Origin: Dichetophora obliterata
Lineage: Eukaryota; Arthropoda; Insecta; Diptera; Sciomyzidae
Direction of reading: 5' to 3'
DNA length: 64,000 bases
Assembly (NCBI GenBank): GCA_963920525.1
Contig: OY986435.1
Span: 303,683,408 to 303,747,407 of the forward strand
The position numbers and the translations under genes were made by a program. Numbering within the stretch: the stretch's first letter is position 1; each line of letters opens with the position of its first letter. The notes beneath the pieces are model-generated. The model had not been told where the DNA came from, made no database searches, and saw nothing but the letters and a program-made list of their open reading frames with translations. Positions 1 to 18,300 of the stretch are shown here, piece by piece.

Positions 1-6909
<6,909 letters not shown>

Positions 6910-7451
6910 GCATTAAATTAAATTGAAAAATTACCATTATCCGAAGACTTGACTTAGGCCGCGTGAGTGTAAGTGCATCAGCTTATCCATTCGACCATCG
7001 CAGTTGTTAAACAATCGACGCTTGAATTGCTTCATTAAGAATAGTTCGCTTTGTAAATTATTGTAAAATATTTTTTCTAGATATATAAGAAAAGCATCTT
7101 TAAAATAAATTATTGTGCTATACAAAAAAAATAAATTTCCAGGTTTTGTAACTTATATATCTCCAAATTTAAGAAATAATGCTGTAAAATGGTGCAAGCG
7201 GACTTTAAATTTATCATACCTCCATCTCTCATATTTAAGTAAAACTTGTTTTCAAAACTAAGGAACTGTTTTCATAACGTTGCAGCGAAATCAAGACGTA
7301 AGACCGTAAATCATGTTGAAACTCTCTACATTAAGGAGAAACCTCTATAGAATATAGAAAAACCCACGCCTATGAATTGAAGCCACAATTTCTTAATTTA
7401 AGGGAAGAAAATTTTTTGAGTTCGTGTAATTTACACAAAACAACTGAGTGT
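6910..7451. other. Non-coding DNA, no feature seen
   Basis: AT-rich sequence between the ATT array and a tRNA-like repeat. Short open frames here have no recognisable protein features. Confidence 0.5.
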
Positions 7452-7535
7452 ACAACTGAATTGGGCAAGTGGATAAGATATTGAACCAGCACATCAGAGG
7501 ACGTGTGTTCAAATCATGAAATGGTCGAGTAAATT
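7452..7535 (+). repeat. tRNA-derived SINE-like head
   Basis: A box A-like sequence TGGGCAAGTGG at 7462-7472 and a box B-like GTTCAAATC at about 7507-7515 are spaced as in RNA polymerase III tRNA promoters. No cloverleaf with a paired acceptor stem could be drawn, so a tRNA-derived SINE or tRNA relic fits better than a working tRNA gene. T-rich sequence follows immediately. Confidence 0.4.
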
Positions 7536-7557
7536 TTTTATTTTTTTGAATTAGAAC

Positions 7558-7634
7558 ATTTTAAACTTTTTCTTGGATTAAAAAGTAATCTTTTTTTATT
7601 ATTGTCTTATAAGTAATCCAAAAAAGTTTAAAAT
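7558..7634. repeat. Short perfect-stem hairpin
   Basis: Two arms of about 21-22 bases (7558-7580 and 7614-7634) are reverse complements with a single mismatch, around a T-rich loop. It could be the core of a small MITE; no target duplication was identified. Confidence 0.55.
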
Positions 7635-8775
7635 TTACTCCAAGATTTTTGACTGTGTAGCTATTTCCGAAACAGGCTGTCTAGTCTGCTGTGTGATTAA
7701 CTTTTTACAAAGTTGTTTTTACAAAGGGCAGAAAACCTGTTACCGAAACTGTCAAAACGAAGTTGACAACTCTTACAAAATCTGCAACCAGTCATGCCAT
7801 GATAAAGCAAGAATTGGCAAAAATAGCAAACTGCTGAGTTTGACAGTTATGGTCACTAAGAAAGAGAGCACAATCAGCTCTAACACTAACTTGTCTAGTT
7901 CTACCATGGTTGTAGTTGTTGTTGTTTTCTTTCATAAATTACTTGACCTTAAGCTCAAAATTTTAAACTTATACATAATTTCATTAACCATGCTGATCAA
8001 ATCGTCTGCACTGTTTTACAAACGTAGTTTTTTTTCGTAAATGTTTCGTAAATTTTTTTTTTGTTTTACTAAAAATGCATGGCATTGGCTAAAGGTAATG
8101 AAAAAGTAATTGAGGCAAGGAAAGAAAAATATATTATATTTGCTTTTAATTACTAAATTACATAATTACTTAACTACCTTTAAACTTATATTTGATACTT
8201 AATTGTGATCTATTCTTTGAATTTTGACATGATTTTTATTATGAGCTTTTTAGAACAACTAAGTTTGAACAATTACGTAATTACCCAATCAAACTACAAT
8301 GAAATTTAACTAACGTAACGCCAGTAACGTAACGCTAAATCAAAAAGCTTAATAAAAATAAGACCAGAGAAGATTTTAAAATTTGATCACTTAGAAAATA
8401 AACTTACATTATTTCAAATCCTTCTAAAAAAGTTTTGCAAATTTTGTAATGCATGACAAAAATCACTTCTGTTTTTTTTTATATCTTTAAATCTTTATGG
8501 TCGATTGTTGACATTGTAGTCAACAAGCATTATAGTACTATTTTAATTACTACGCAAATATAAAAAAACTTTTTAAAAATTTGACTTTTTCTTTTGTACG
8601 TAACGCCATTTTGGAAATGCTCCTATACAAATATAATATATAAAAATCAAGTTCGAAAATTAATCAAATAAAATTGAAACCATGCCTACCTTCTGGAATA
8701 AAAAAAACCACAAAAATAAATGAGTTTTCTTGATATTTTATAAATGGTACGTTATGTTTAAGAATTTATTTTTGT
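7635..8775. other. Non-coding DNA with a dispersed 45-bp repeat
   Basis: Positions 7655-7699 (core TTTCCGAAACAGGCTGTCT) recur with few changes at about 48161-48204. A GTT-rich run lies near 7908-7928. The open frame 7693-8040 has no recognisable domain and is probably non-coding. Confidence 0.5.
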
Positions 8776-9196
8776 TTTTGAGAAAATTTTTACCATAGAA
8801 GAATCGTTCTGTAAACAAAATGATAGAGTAAATGCTGTGTCATCACGACAAGCTTCTAAAGTTGACGGGGTCACAGTACAGCCTCTCAACAAGACAATGC
8901 TTGCGAACAAGCTGTGGACCCTTTCAGCAAGACTCCGCTCCAGCTTACAAGGCAAAATCTACTCATACTTTGCTTAAAAACCACGTTCCAAACTTCATTT
9001 CCACGGTTAGTAGCCCAATCTAAGCCCGTTGGACTACAATTTGTGGTCCATCTTAGAGATGATAATCGTTTAGGCAATGGCAAATTGCCCCATGCATAAT
9101 TTGTGTACTTGTATCGATGAGTGGCCAGCCAAAAATTTTGCGTTCCTGAAAGACAAACTAGGGGCCATTTTGAATAACTTATTGTATGTTCTGTAG
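8776..9196 (+). pseudogene. Tc1/mariner transposase relic
   Basis: Reading + strand frames piecewise gives KIFTIEE..., then NKQNDRV-like sequence around 8790-8830, the second catalytic block FQQDSAPAYKAK at about 8923-8960, and the third block SPNLSPLDYNLWSIL at about 9014-9060. These are the DDE blocks of Tc1/mariner transposases of insects. The pieces sit in different frames and much of the protein between the first and second blocks is missing. No intact frame, helix-turn-helix or terminal inverted repeat was found, so this is a dead, deleted copy. Confidence 0.7.
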
Positions 9197-9221
9197 CTAT
9201 TGAGTGGCCCAATAAAGGAAA

Positions 9222-9688
9222 GAAATGTTTAATAAAATATTCACTCGTTGTTATCTTATGTCAAAAAAACTGTGTGTCAAAATATTTGCTAGAAATAGGT
9301 ACATAAAGCTCATTTTTGCTAGAGTTGGCATGACATGCAAATTTCCCAAAAGAACCATTGCCAAAAGCTTAATACCTCATATTCCAATTTTTTTTATCAT
9401 TTTTGTGTTAATACATTTCTATATTAAACGTGAAGTCCTATTATACCGTTTCTAAGATTTACTTTCGGTTAATTTTGGAATTATATATATCAGATCTGAA
9501 TCTTTTTGTGTTAATTACTCCTACATTAATATCAGTAAGTTTGCCACTCTCATTGTATGATACAAATTTTGCCTGTAGACCTTAAAAACATATACCAGAT
9601 TGACTATCTAGACAGAGAAGTAGAAAAATCGAGATAAATATGACAGCTTTACTGTTCTCTCAGACATACCATACTTTGTTCAATCAAA

Positions 9689-9689
<1 letters not shown>
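9222..9689. other. Non-coding DNA, no feature seen
   Basis: AT-rich; the open frame at 9225-9455 has no recognisable features. Confidence 0.45.
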
Positions 9690-9770
<81 letters not shown>

Positions 9771-9793
9771 TTATTATTTATTTATTATTATTT
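9690..9793. repeat. (ATT)n microsatellite, about 100 bp
   Basis: A second, ordinary-sized ATT array about 2.8 kb right of the giant one, with TTT and TTTA interruptions near 9760 and 9780. Confidence 0.95.
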
Positions 9794-10837
9794 CGAAAAC
9801 CATATGAAAATCATATGAAGAATTATGTTTAAAAACTATAACATTTCTTGACGTTCAAGGTAAAGCTTTTCAATATCTATCTACTCTTCTGTCCGGATCT
9901 ATAAGACGTAAACACCTCAATACATATCTTACCACAATAAGTAAATATTGCTTAACACTCTCTTTGACGCGTACCTTACCGAGTGTAGCGTTACATCATA
10001 AACACTATCTCAAGATTTGAAAAAGTCGCATACACCAAAATTTCAAGTATCAATGAAATCTATTTACCGTCTTTCACTAATGATATCAACGGTTGCAACT
10101 TAGAGCAGCTGTTATTGCAATTCCGGACGACAACTTCATCGTCACTGTGAGTGACGCCGTCTGCTGTCTTACATTGCGTACGCTTCCGTAATACGACGTT
10201 AACGTTGGAATCGCCTGATGTTTGTCTTCGGGTTTAGTTTTGTTGACATTCACTCAACAGTTGTCGCTTTCAAGGCGCCTCTCATCGTTTTGCCGACGAT
10301 AGCTCAGTGGCACACATACGACTACGGATTTATTTACACCAGCATGAAAAACTTTGCAGTTACGCTGTTCGAAGGGTTGAATTTTCCACAGCGTTAGCTG
10401 ACATTAGTTTTTATATGTATGCACTCTATGCATTGAGAAGTCGAATACGTTAACCATTCTTAATTATAATGTCAACATTTAATTAAAAATGCATTAAAGC
10501 TAAACTGGTTTTAGTTCAAATGTTTTCAAAGCAAATGCAACAATTTTCATCGAACAATGAAAACATTATGACGAATCAGAAGCAGCAACACTTACATCAT
10601 TTGAAGTTTTATTTTTAGAAAAATTTCTCTTGATAAGTGCCATTTTTGCATGAGCCAAAGGCCGCATTCTAGCCGAAAAAGTGCTCAAGTAGCGAAGTAG
10701 CATAAAATATTTTCGCTATATAAATTGTGACATCTCAAGGAACATGTTCTGTGAGAGCATACCATTCAGCCCGAAAGTTGTGGAACAGTTCTTTCCGCTG
10801 AATGCAGGCAAAGACGTCCTTGAGCTATTGCATAGTG
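9794..10837. other. Non-coding DNA with a possible tRNA-like relic
   Basis: Less AT-rich than its surroundings around 10090-10330. TAGCTCAGTGG at 10300-10310 matches box A, and TGTTCGAAGGG near 10366 resembles box B, but the spacing (about 55) is long for a tRNA. This may be a further tRNA-derived repeat; confidence in that is low. Nothing else is recognised. Confidence 0.35.
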
Positions 10838-11565
10838 GAGCAAAGTAATTTTTACTCACGATCACGCACGCTCACGATGTGTTATTTTTAATCACGCAAG
10901 CTCAGAGTTAAAAAATTTCTTTGACTCACGATCACGCACGCTCGCGATGACATTTTTTGATTCACTAGTGCTCACGAATAGAACTAGGCACGCTTGCTAA
11001 CGAAAATTCTTAAGGTGGTTTTCACGTTTTATAAGAAGAAGAATACACATGCTTTTTTATAAAAATTATATTATATTTAAATAATATAAATTTAAAAATT
11101 ATATGAATTCATATATTAGCTTGCAGCAAATCGATTAATTTTTATATGGATACCAAGACCATCATTTGAGTTGAAATGAAAACTTTTTAAGCATTTAAAT
11201 ACATTGAAATTCTATTGAATTTAAATAATAAAAAATTTTATTTAAAAAGAAAATAAAGTACCTCAATCAACATTTAAATGATAGCTTTTATTTTAAAAAA
11301 GTAATTTATCCAAATTTTCATCCAGCAGTCTGGATTGAAATTCCTCTAAAATACGACCAGATACCGAAAAAACTCTCTCAGTCAGTGTTTCATTTTGTAT
11401 GCATGTGGTAGGAAAAGCGTAAAACAGATTTATCACTAAATTTTGCACAGATTTAGGAAATTAAGATAAAAAATCGTGACACTCTCAGGAAAATTCGATC
11501 ACGTAAGCTCACGAATATTTTGTGGTTTTTGTGACCACGCTGTGTCACTACTAAATTCGTGGCAT
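10838..11565 (-). mobile_element. hAT-type element, internally deleted
   Basis: The stretch contains the C-terminal end of a hAT transposase (11296-11445, minus strand) flanked by repeated motifs. The left side carries direct copies of CGATCACGCACGCTCACGA (near 10858 and 10930, with weaker ones near 10891 and 10970); the right side has the related CGATCACGTAAGCTCACGAA near 11498. Possible ends are TAGTGGAGCAAAG on the left and, read inward, TAGTGACACAGCG on the right. I could not find matching target duplications, so the exact borders are uncertain. Confidence 0.5.
11296..11445 (-). pseudogene. hAT transposase C-terminal fragment
   Basis: The minus strand reads ...NETLTERVFSVSGRI followed by EEFQSRLLDENLDKLLF and a stop. 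This is the typical end of the hAT dimerisation region: T(S)xxxERxFSxxG, then a helix ending with the LxxLxxL/LDKL pattern. Only about 45 residues are readable; the BED finger and catalytic core are absent, so it cannot encode an active enzyme. Confidence 0.7.
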
Positions 11566-12009
11566 GCGCGCATTTCTACTTAAAACCAAGTTTTTTCAAT
11601 TAAAATTTAATTGTATTTTTTATGGCATATTGATTTGTCCAGCCAGATTTTTTGTTTTTCATTTTGATTTTTTCAAATTTTTATTTTAAATTTTTCAATA
11701 AAATGTAAAAACAAAGGTTTCCTTTGCTTTTTATTTATATTTAAATTTCTATTCAAATTTTTTATTTGAATAGACTGCTTTTACACAGAACATTAACCTT
11801 TGTGTTGACTCTTTATCCACTCTTTTTTACATACTCTTATAAAACACTTAGTGACGGAATGGTCTGGCCAGACCATATCTAATAAAGATGAGATTTCAAA
11901 GGTGTGAATGTATATAATGTCCAGGTATAGATGTAGTATAGTGAATATCTGTGTTTGCATTTATTTGTGTTTTGTGACTGTGTGCGCTTTTTTAACGAAC
12001 CACCAGTAG
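11566..12009. other. Non-coding DNA; possible 3' end of the R1-like element near 11990
   Basis: No gene. If the hAT element 12018-15597 is removed, sequence just left of 12010 becomes continuous with the 3' untranslated part of the minus-strand R1-like element at 15606, so the element's tail may end in 11940-12009. This is inference. Confidence 0.4.
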
Positions 12010-13657
12010 GTATTACGCAGTAGCGTAACTTTATTTTGTGCGCCCGTCCGCAGGTTTCTAAAAGCGCCCTGCTATTTACTTTTAGAGTAAAACTATGTTA
12101 TTACTACCGAGTAAAAAAGTTGATCCTCCTATGAGCGATCTGGAAGTGCTCCCTGAGGAGCAGTGGAGGTCTCCTATTGATCCAGGCTAGGTGTATTTTG
12201 TGTTCTCTTTTAACATTGCATGTCCTAGGAAGGGTAACGCTCCCTTTAACATCCCAGAGGAGCTCAAAAAGAGCGATCAATAAATTATCCAAATGGATCA
12301 GCAAAGGAACATTAATTTTTTTATTTAGGTTTACTCCGAAAGCTGGGCTTCCCTAGCTCAAGTAGACTCCTCAAGACCCTAAAGTGGCGAGGAAATTATT
12401 TGGCCAAATCGTGAGATTTATAACGCCATTACAAATTTCGAAGCGTTTTTGATTCTATTAAAACTGTACATTAATTGCGTCAGTCGCTTCAGCGGATGGA
12501 CAAAATGGAATTACCGTTGGCTGGTTACACTTCATGACCTCGGTGTTAAAACGATGCGAATCGAATGAAAGGAACATTTAAAATTTTTTTTCACAGAAAA
12601 TAATGATACAGCTTTTTGACAACAAATTCTATAGAAATAATGTCAGAAAAGCTCACACTAAATTTAGAGTCGACATTAAAATGTTTTTTGGTTAGACTGA
12701 TAGAGTTTCCTAAAAAGCACATGCCTCAATTTACGTCCTTTTTTTTGATCAATTGCTCGCCTATTGATCTTATTAAAGGGCACTCTTTGCTCCTCATTTG
12801 AGCGATCGCATATTTTCTTACTGGGTAGGTTACTAGAAGCGTAGGAGAAAACAAGAGAGCCTTTGACAAAAAAAAAGAGAACAAAAAGAGGCTTTTTTTA
12901 TTCAATGGTCATATGATGATCATCATTTATTACAACAGTTGCATTTTAAAAATATCTTATTTTATAAATAAAGTTACATTTTATTTTAATAGTATTTGTT
13001 AAAAAAAGCAATAACGTAAGAAATACTTTTTATAATATCAAATATAATAAAATTTTTAAGATGTTATCACAAAGTAGGTAAAAAAGAAAACAAAGTTTGA
13101 ATTAATGGGATCAATAATTTTTTATTGGTGAAATGATAAGTTTAAGATATTTAGTTTAAATGTTTCGTATTTGACGTTACCTGTTAACTAAAGAGTTTGC
13201 TAACGTCACAAAATATGACCAACTGAGTGATTAAAATAACATCGGTTGCTGACTTGCTGAAAATATGAAAGCAAACGGGCTAATCGACCATAGTCGAATT
13301 TTGCCAAACAAAGACGACTTTTGCTCAAAATAGTCGGTTTTTTTGACGTCGATTATTGCACCCTAAGAAATCGTATGTATGGGACTTAAATTTTATTTCA
13401 GCACAAACGTCGCACAGTGTAACGTCCCCATTCTTGACCAAAAAAAGAAGGAGTGATCGTAGAGCTATGAAAATTGGCACGAATATCTTTCATGAAAAAT
13501 TAAGAAATCTTGTAAAAGTTATAAAAATCCTACCTTTGCCACACCCACCTCCCATATAAACGAAACCCATTTTTGCCTGAAACTTCAGTCTTGTCGCGAA
13601 ACAACGAAGTTTGCTACATAAAATTCTTTTGTGATCAATTATATTTTAGTATTTGTA

Positions 13658-14574
13658 CAGGGTCCGCCATCTAACGTTTTTTTTTTCAACTAGTGCTTAT
13701 TTCGTGAATGGTAACACGTAGCTCATGTTTGATTTGACAGATAATTAGTTTTATCCTTTCGCTGAACAAATATGGTTGTGTATACGCTTGAACAACGCTG
13801 AGAAGTGGTCCTGCGATCGACTTACAGAAGATACCGATTTTGCCAAAAAAATCATCTTTTCAGATGAAGCTCATTTTGATCTTGGCGGGTATGTAAACAA
13901 GCAAAATTGTCGCATTTGGGGCACAGAAAACCCGCACGCATACATTGAAAAGCCGCTGCACACAAAACGAGTCACTGTTTGGTGCGGATTTTGGTCCAAA
14001 GGCATAATTGGGCCATTTTTCTTCGAAAATGAGCAAGGAGTGGCCGTTACAGTGATTGGCGATCGTTATCGGGCCATGTTGAACGAATTTTTGTCTACAA
14101 AAATTGAAGAGGAGGATATTGGCAACATTTGGTTTCAACAGGACGACGCTACGTGCCACACAGCCGAAGCTACACTCGATGTTTTGCGCCCTGTTTTTGA
14201 AGATCGCATTATCAGCCGCAGAGCTGATGTCGTTTGGCCACCTCGGAGCTGCGATTTGACACCGTTGGACTATTATTTGTGGGGTGCCCTCAAAGATAAG
14301 TGTTACGCCGACAAGCCAGAGACAATTGACGCTTTAAAGGACAATATTCGTGAAGCCATTGGCGAAATACAGCTGCACACAATCGATAATGTGCTTAAAA
14401 ATTGGACCGATCGTGTAGGCTACTGCATGGCCAACCGAGGCAGCCATTTGAATGGAATTATTTTCCATTATTAACCGGAAGAATTGTACTTTCAAATAAA
14501 ATAAGAAATTTGAGAAAATATTTAGTGGTTTTTTTAATAGAATTTTCAAAAAAAAAGTTATTTGGCGGACCCTG
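13658..14574 (+). mobile_element. DD41D (rosa-like) mariner element, internally deleted
   Basis: Terminal inverted repeats begin CAGGGTCCGCC at 13658 and end GGCGGACCCTG at 14574, each flanked by TA (13656-13657 and 14575-14576), the target duplication of Tc1/mariner elements. At 917 bp it is shorter than complete mariner-type elements, and the missing part is the 5' half of the transposase gene. It lies inside the hAT element 12018-15597, so it is the younger insertion. Confidence 0.9.
13772..14474 (+). pseudogene. Mariner-type DDD transposase, N-terminus deleted
   Basis: A normal ATG at 13772 (MVVYTLEQR) runs into a stop at 13799. The catalytic domain is open in another frame from about 13800 to the stop at 14472. 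Catalytic aspartates are visible in FSDEAHF, FQQDDATCH and DLTPLDYYLWG. Forty-one residues separate the second D from the third, the DD41D spacing of the rosa group of basal mariners described from tephritid flies. About 92 residues lie between the first two. The DNA-binding helix-turn-helix region is gone, apparently through a deletion that joined the first nine codons to the region just before the first aspartate and shifted the frame. The catalytic part is otherwise uninterrupted, suggesting a recent deletion derivative that could move only if supplied with transposase. Confidence 0.85.
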
Positions 14575-15605
14575 TACTTGTATTTATTGAGCAGGTATGT
14601 TAGCATATAAGAAAAGACTTCTTGTGCATGCCGAAAATTAGAATATATATATAACAACAAAACCCTTAAGAATTAAAATTAAAAATTAGAATTAAAATTG
14701 TAATTAAAATGGATATAAAATTGAAATTGAAATAGATAACAACAAGTACTAACACATTTATAAGTTAACACATTTATCAGTTATATAACAACAAAACACT
14801 TAAGAATTAAAAATTAACTCAGGCTTGGAAAATACCACCCACACAAATTAACTACGTGTTTGTTTATATTTATTTGTAAGCTTTTTTTATTGCAGCAATT
14901 AAATTTTAAAAATTGAGTTTTTTTGTGTTTGTAAATAAGTCAATATTTTTAAAAATAATCAGCTGCCATACCTCAAATATATCTTAAATTTTAACTAAAC
15001 AGGTCACCATAAAAAATGTATATCTTCCGCACTAGCAAGTTTTAGCAAGAATTTTTTTGGATTTGGTGTTACGCAGTTCTATGATGTTTTCGTGAAAAAC
15101 TTATAGTCAATCTTTCTCAAAATTATTGTTTACGCACTTTTAAAAATTGAATATTTAGAAATTTGTATCCCGCTTTTAGTGTTTACTTTTATGATAAGCT
15201 TAAAACCACATGTTCAAAATGTAAACAAAAACAGTAATGTTGCCAGACATAAGATATTTTAAACTTTATTTTGATTTATTAAAAAAATAATAAATATAAT
15301 TTTAATAACAAGAAAAATTGCATTTTTAAAAATGCAACTCTGATGGCTTATCATAACGAAATGATTACTACTATTAAAAAATTCATTTTGATTTTGCACC
15401 CAAGATATTTTCTGTTGAAAGCTATAAAAATTTGGAAAAATTCAAATGTCGATATATTAGGGTTTTCGCCGCTTACGCTAAACTGTGCGTCGTTCTCCAC
15501 TTTATTTATCGATTTCATCAAGGTATTTGAGGGCGCCCCTAGCTTAGTTGCGCCTGCCCGCAACGCGGGCTCTGCGGGCCCGCTTTTTACGCCACTGGTA
15601 TTACG

Positions 15606-18300
15606 TCTTTAGGCCGTCTGAGCATTATTGCTCTATCGTCATTTTTGAGGTGCATCGCACATGTGGTGAACCATATTCCTTAAAGTGGATGCCACACCAA
15701 AAGCTTCTGTCAGCTCAGTTCGATCTGCGTTAAAGCGCGGGCAGTTGAAAAGGATATGCCGAGCATCTTCAATTTCAAACGGACAGTTTGTGCAAAATAG
15801 GTATTCTTCATGCTTAAATCGGTGGAGGTACTGTTTGAAACAGCCATGACCGCTTAGAAGTTGTATCACATAGAAGTCCACTATTATTTGCTTTCGACTA
15901 GCCCATTTTTCTACGTCGGGGAAAAGGGAAAAGGTCCATCTTCCGTTTTGAGACTGCTCCCAGCGACGTTTCCAGCATTCATTGCTGTGCCGTCTTTCGT
16001 CGGCCTTTGATGCATTTTCACCAGCTTTGTAGAAGCACTTGAGTTTGCATGCCAGTATATCGATCGGTGGCATAGCTGCTATTACACGAATAGCATCGTC
16101 TGAAACTGTACGAAACGCTCTAGCGACTCTCAATGCGCTGAGACGATAAGTCGCTCGAGTGCCAGATATGTAGGACGAGCTTTGCGTAGCATCTGCCCAT
16201 ACTGGTGCTGCATAAAGCATGATGGACCTCGTAACATTTGCGAGGAGTTTTCTTCTGCTGGATCTAGTCCCACCGATATTCGCCAGGATGCGCGAGAGTG
16301 CACCATTGACATTCGATGCCTTTTCGCTAACGGGCATTAGGTGGTCTTTAAAGGATATGCAAGTGTCAATTAGAACACCAAGGTACCCCAAGCTTGGTTG
16401 TGAGGTTATAATATGCTCTTATGCTCTGAACGTAAAACACTCCCTCACTTTACGTTAGCTCAGAAGAATCGCCTCCGTTTTTTGGATCAACACTTCGCCG
16501 CCACGTCATAATTCTTGAAATCGCTTTACTGTATAATGCTTCTAACGTGTGAAGGTGCTTTGCTACCACAACCAGGGCGATGTCATCCACGTAGCCAAAC
16601 AATGCAACAAAACAACACTGAGCCTTGTGGGACACCTCCGGAGACTTTTTAACGCATGACGCCATCGTTAGTGTCATAAAGCAGCATTCTATTGCTGAGA
16701 TAATCGGCAATATTTCGCTGAAGATATCCCGGAATACCGAATGTGCCTAGCACTGGCAATATTCGTGGCCAGCTAGCCGAATTAAACGCATTTTTAATAA
16801 CGAGTGTTACCTCTGTGCAGTACTGCTTATCGCCCCACTTCCACTTAATTCCACTTGTAGCATCGCAAGATTTTGTCATAACTGCCCAGATTGCATCAAT
16901 GGTCAATTTTCCTCGCAGGAAACTAAATTGCTTGGAAGATAGTCTGCCTAGTGATTCAAGGATGATACTCTCTAGTAATTTGCCCACCGAGTCAAGTATG
17001 CATAGTGGTCTGTATGCCTAGGTTTGATCAGGCTGTTTTGCTGGTTTAAGTATTAGAACTAGTCTCTGGACTTTCCAGAAACACGGGAGGGTTCCTTCGT
17101 CCAGGCACATAACACATTCTAGCAAACACTTGTACATTCTAGCAAACACGCCCTGATCTGCTCGTATGGCAGTTTTCATAGCCACTTTAGGGATCCCATC
17201 CAGACAAGGCGTTTTGCTGTCGGCAATTTTCTGCAATGTCAGCAACACTGCTTACGATGTCACCGGAAGGATATCACATATGTCTTCAGGTAGGCTATAG
17301 CCATGTATCTGTGCTAGCTGTAGTGGAAAGTGTTCAGACACAACGCTGTTCATAATACCTGGTTCATAATAGCTGGTTCAGAAGGCTGTGGCGATTTAGG
17401 TCCTGGCAGTCTGCTCATCACCACCTTGTAAGTTTTGCCCCACGGGTCAATATCCCCCATGTCCCAAATCGTTTGGAAGCTGGACTCTTTACTGTTTTCG
17501 ATCGCCTTCTTTAGCTGTTTTCGGCATTGCTTAAGGTTTTCATGCAACGATTGCCTCGTTGGAATCACCCAACGTTCCTTTTTTTATTTTGCTTCTCAAT
17601 GCATCGTCTTCTAAATTCGGCAATTCCGTTATTCCACCAGCAGGCCGGATTTCTGGTTCGCGCTTTTTTCCTTTTCGGCATTGCTCTGTCACATGAGGTT
17701 CACTGTCGAATGTTTGCCGCCATGTTTGTCGCTCTTTCATCCACTTTTTCTCCCTCATTCCATACAATCTGGAACATTTCAGCATCGAAAGCGTGTTGCT
17801 TCCATCCCAGCGTCTTTGCTTTTATTACCCTTTTCGGGATACATAAACGGTGCAGTTCGATGACGATCGCACTATGATCACTATGCGTAAAAAAATCATC
17901 AACATTCCATGTGCTGTTATGCTCAATGGAATTGTGCGCAAACGTGAGATCCACTGCTGACTGCCTATTACCAGCTTCAAATATGTGGTGACCATTGTGG
18001 AAAAGCTCAACATCCAGGATTGCAAGGCATTCCATAATGAGTGTGCCTCTACGATTTGTGCTTCTACTGCCCCATCTTGTCGACCAGGCATTAAAATCGC
18101 CGGCAATCACTAAGGGCGACTTCCCTCGGGCCTCTGCAACCAGCTCCGTTAACAGGCGCTCAAATTGTGTTTGTACGTTTGTAAGTACCCTGTAATTATA
18201 CACTACATATGCGGCTGGTGGCAGCATATCCCTTTGCACATGTCATTTCTCAAGCCTTAACAGGTATGGCCCAATAGGACAGGAGAATTATGAAGCCCAT
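15606..18300 (-). mobile_element. R1-like non-LTR retrotransposon, degenerate
   Basis: In minus-strand order the parts are an AP-type endonuclease, a linker, a reverse transcriptase and a C-terminal CCHC finger with no RNase H, as in the R1 clade. The 5' part, including the start of the endonuclease and any ORF1, is missing beyond about 18300. The 3' untranslated region may continue at 12009 on the other side of the inserted hAT element. Many frameshifts and stops break the coding region. Confidence 0.8.
15639..18239 (-). pseudogene. Endonuclease-reverse transcriptase (R1-like), broken
   Basis: Readable blocks on the minus strand are: endonuclease with GDFNAWSTRWGS at about 18050-18120 and SDHSAIVIEL at about 17860-17890; linker 17350-17785; reverse transcriptase with LDGIPKVAMK at about 17160-17200, a motif A block VTLVIKNAFNSASW near 16780-16820, and YVDDIALVV near 16570-16600; then a thumb and C-terminal domain 15639-16391 with the finger CTNCPFEIEDARHILFNCP near 15740-15800. 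Motif A normally has an aspartate where this copy has valine (TLVIK), and the frame changes at least five times, so the enzyme is inactive. The longest uninterrupted piece is 250 residues. Confidence 0.85.

Larger units (their letters stand above)
12018..15597. mobile_element. hAT-type non-autonomous transposon with 8-bp TSD
   Basis: The element is delimited by identical 8-base flanks, GTATTACG at 12010-12017 and at 15598-15605. It starts CAGTAGCGTAAC and ends, read inward from the right, CAGTGGCGTAAA. Short imperfect terminal repeats and 8-bp duplications are typical of the hAT superfamily. Both ends are GC-rich with GCGCCC and GGGCGC motifs. No hAT transposase is readable inside, so it looks non-autonomous. 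It carries the mariner element 13658-14574 and has inserted next to or into the 3' untranslated region of the R1-like retrotransposon. The remaining interior (12060-13650 and 14580-15520) has no recognisable gene; A-rich duplicated sequence lies near 14645 and 14785. Confidence 0.8.

Noticed and set aside
7693..8040. 115-codon open frame with several cysteines
   Set aside because: No known domain; it overlaps a dispersed repeat and ends in GTT-repeat sequence. Probably chance.
10290..10395. tRNA gene with box A TAGCTCAGTGG
   Set aside because: Box B candidate is too far and imperfect; no cloverleaf. Mentioned only as a possible relic.
12104..12304. 66-codon minus-strand open frame inside the hAT element
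   Set aside because: No similarity to hAT transposases or any known domain could be seen.
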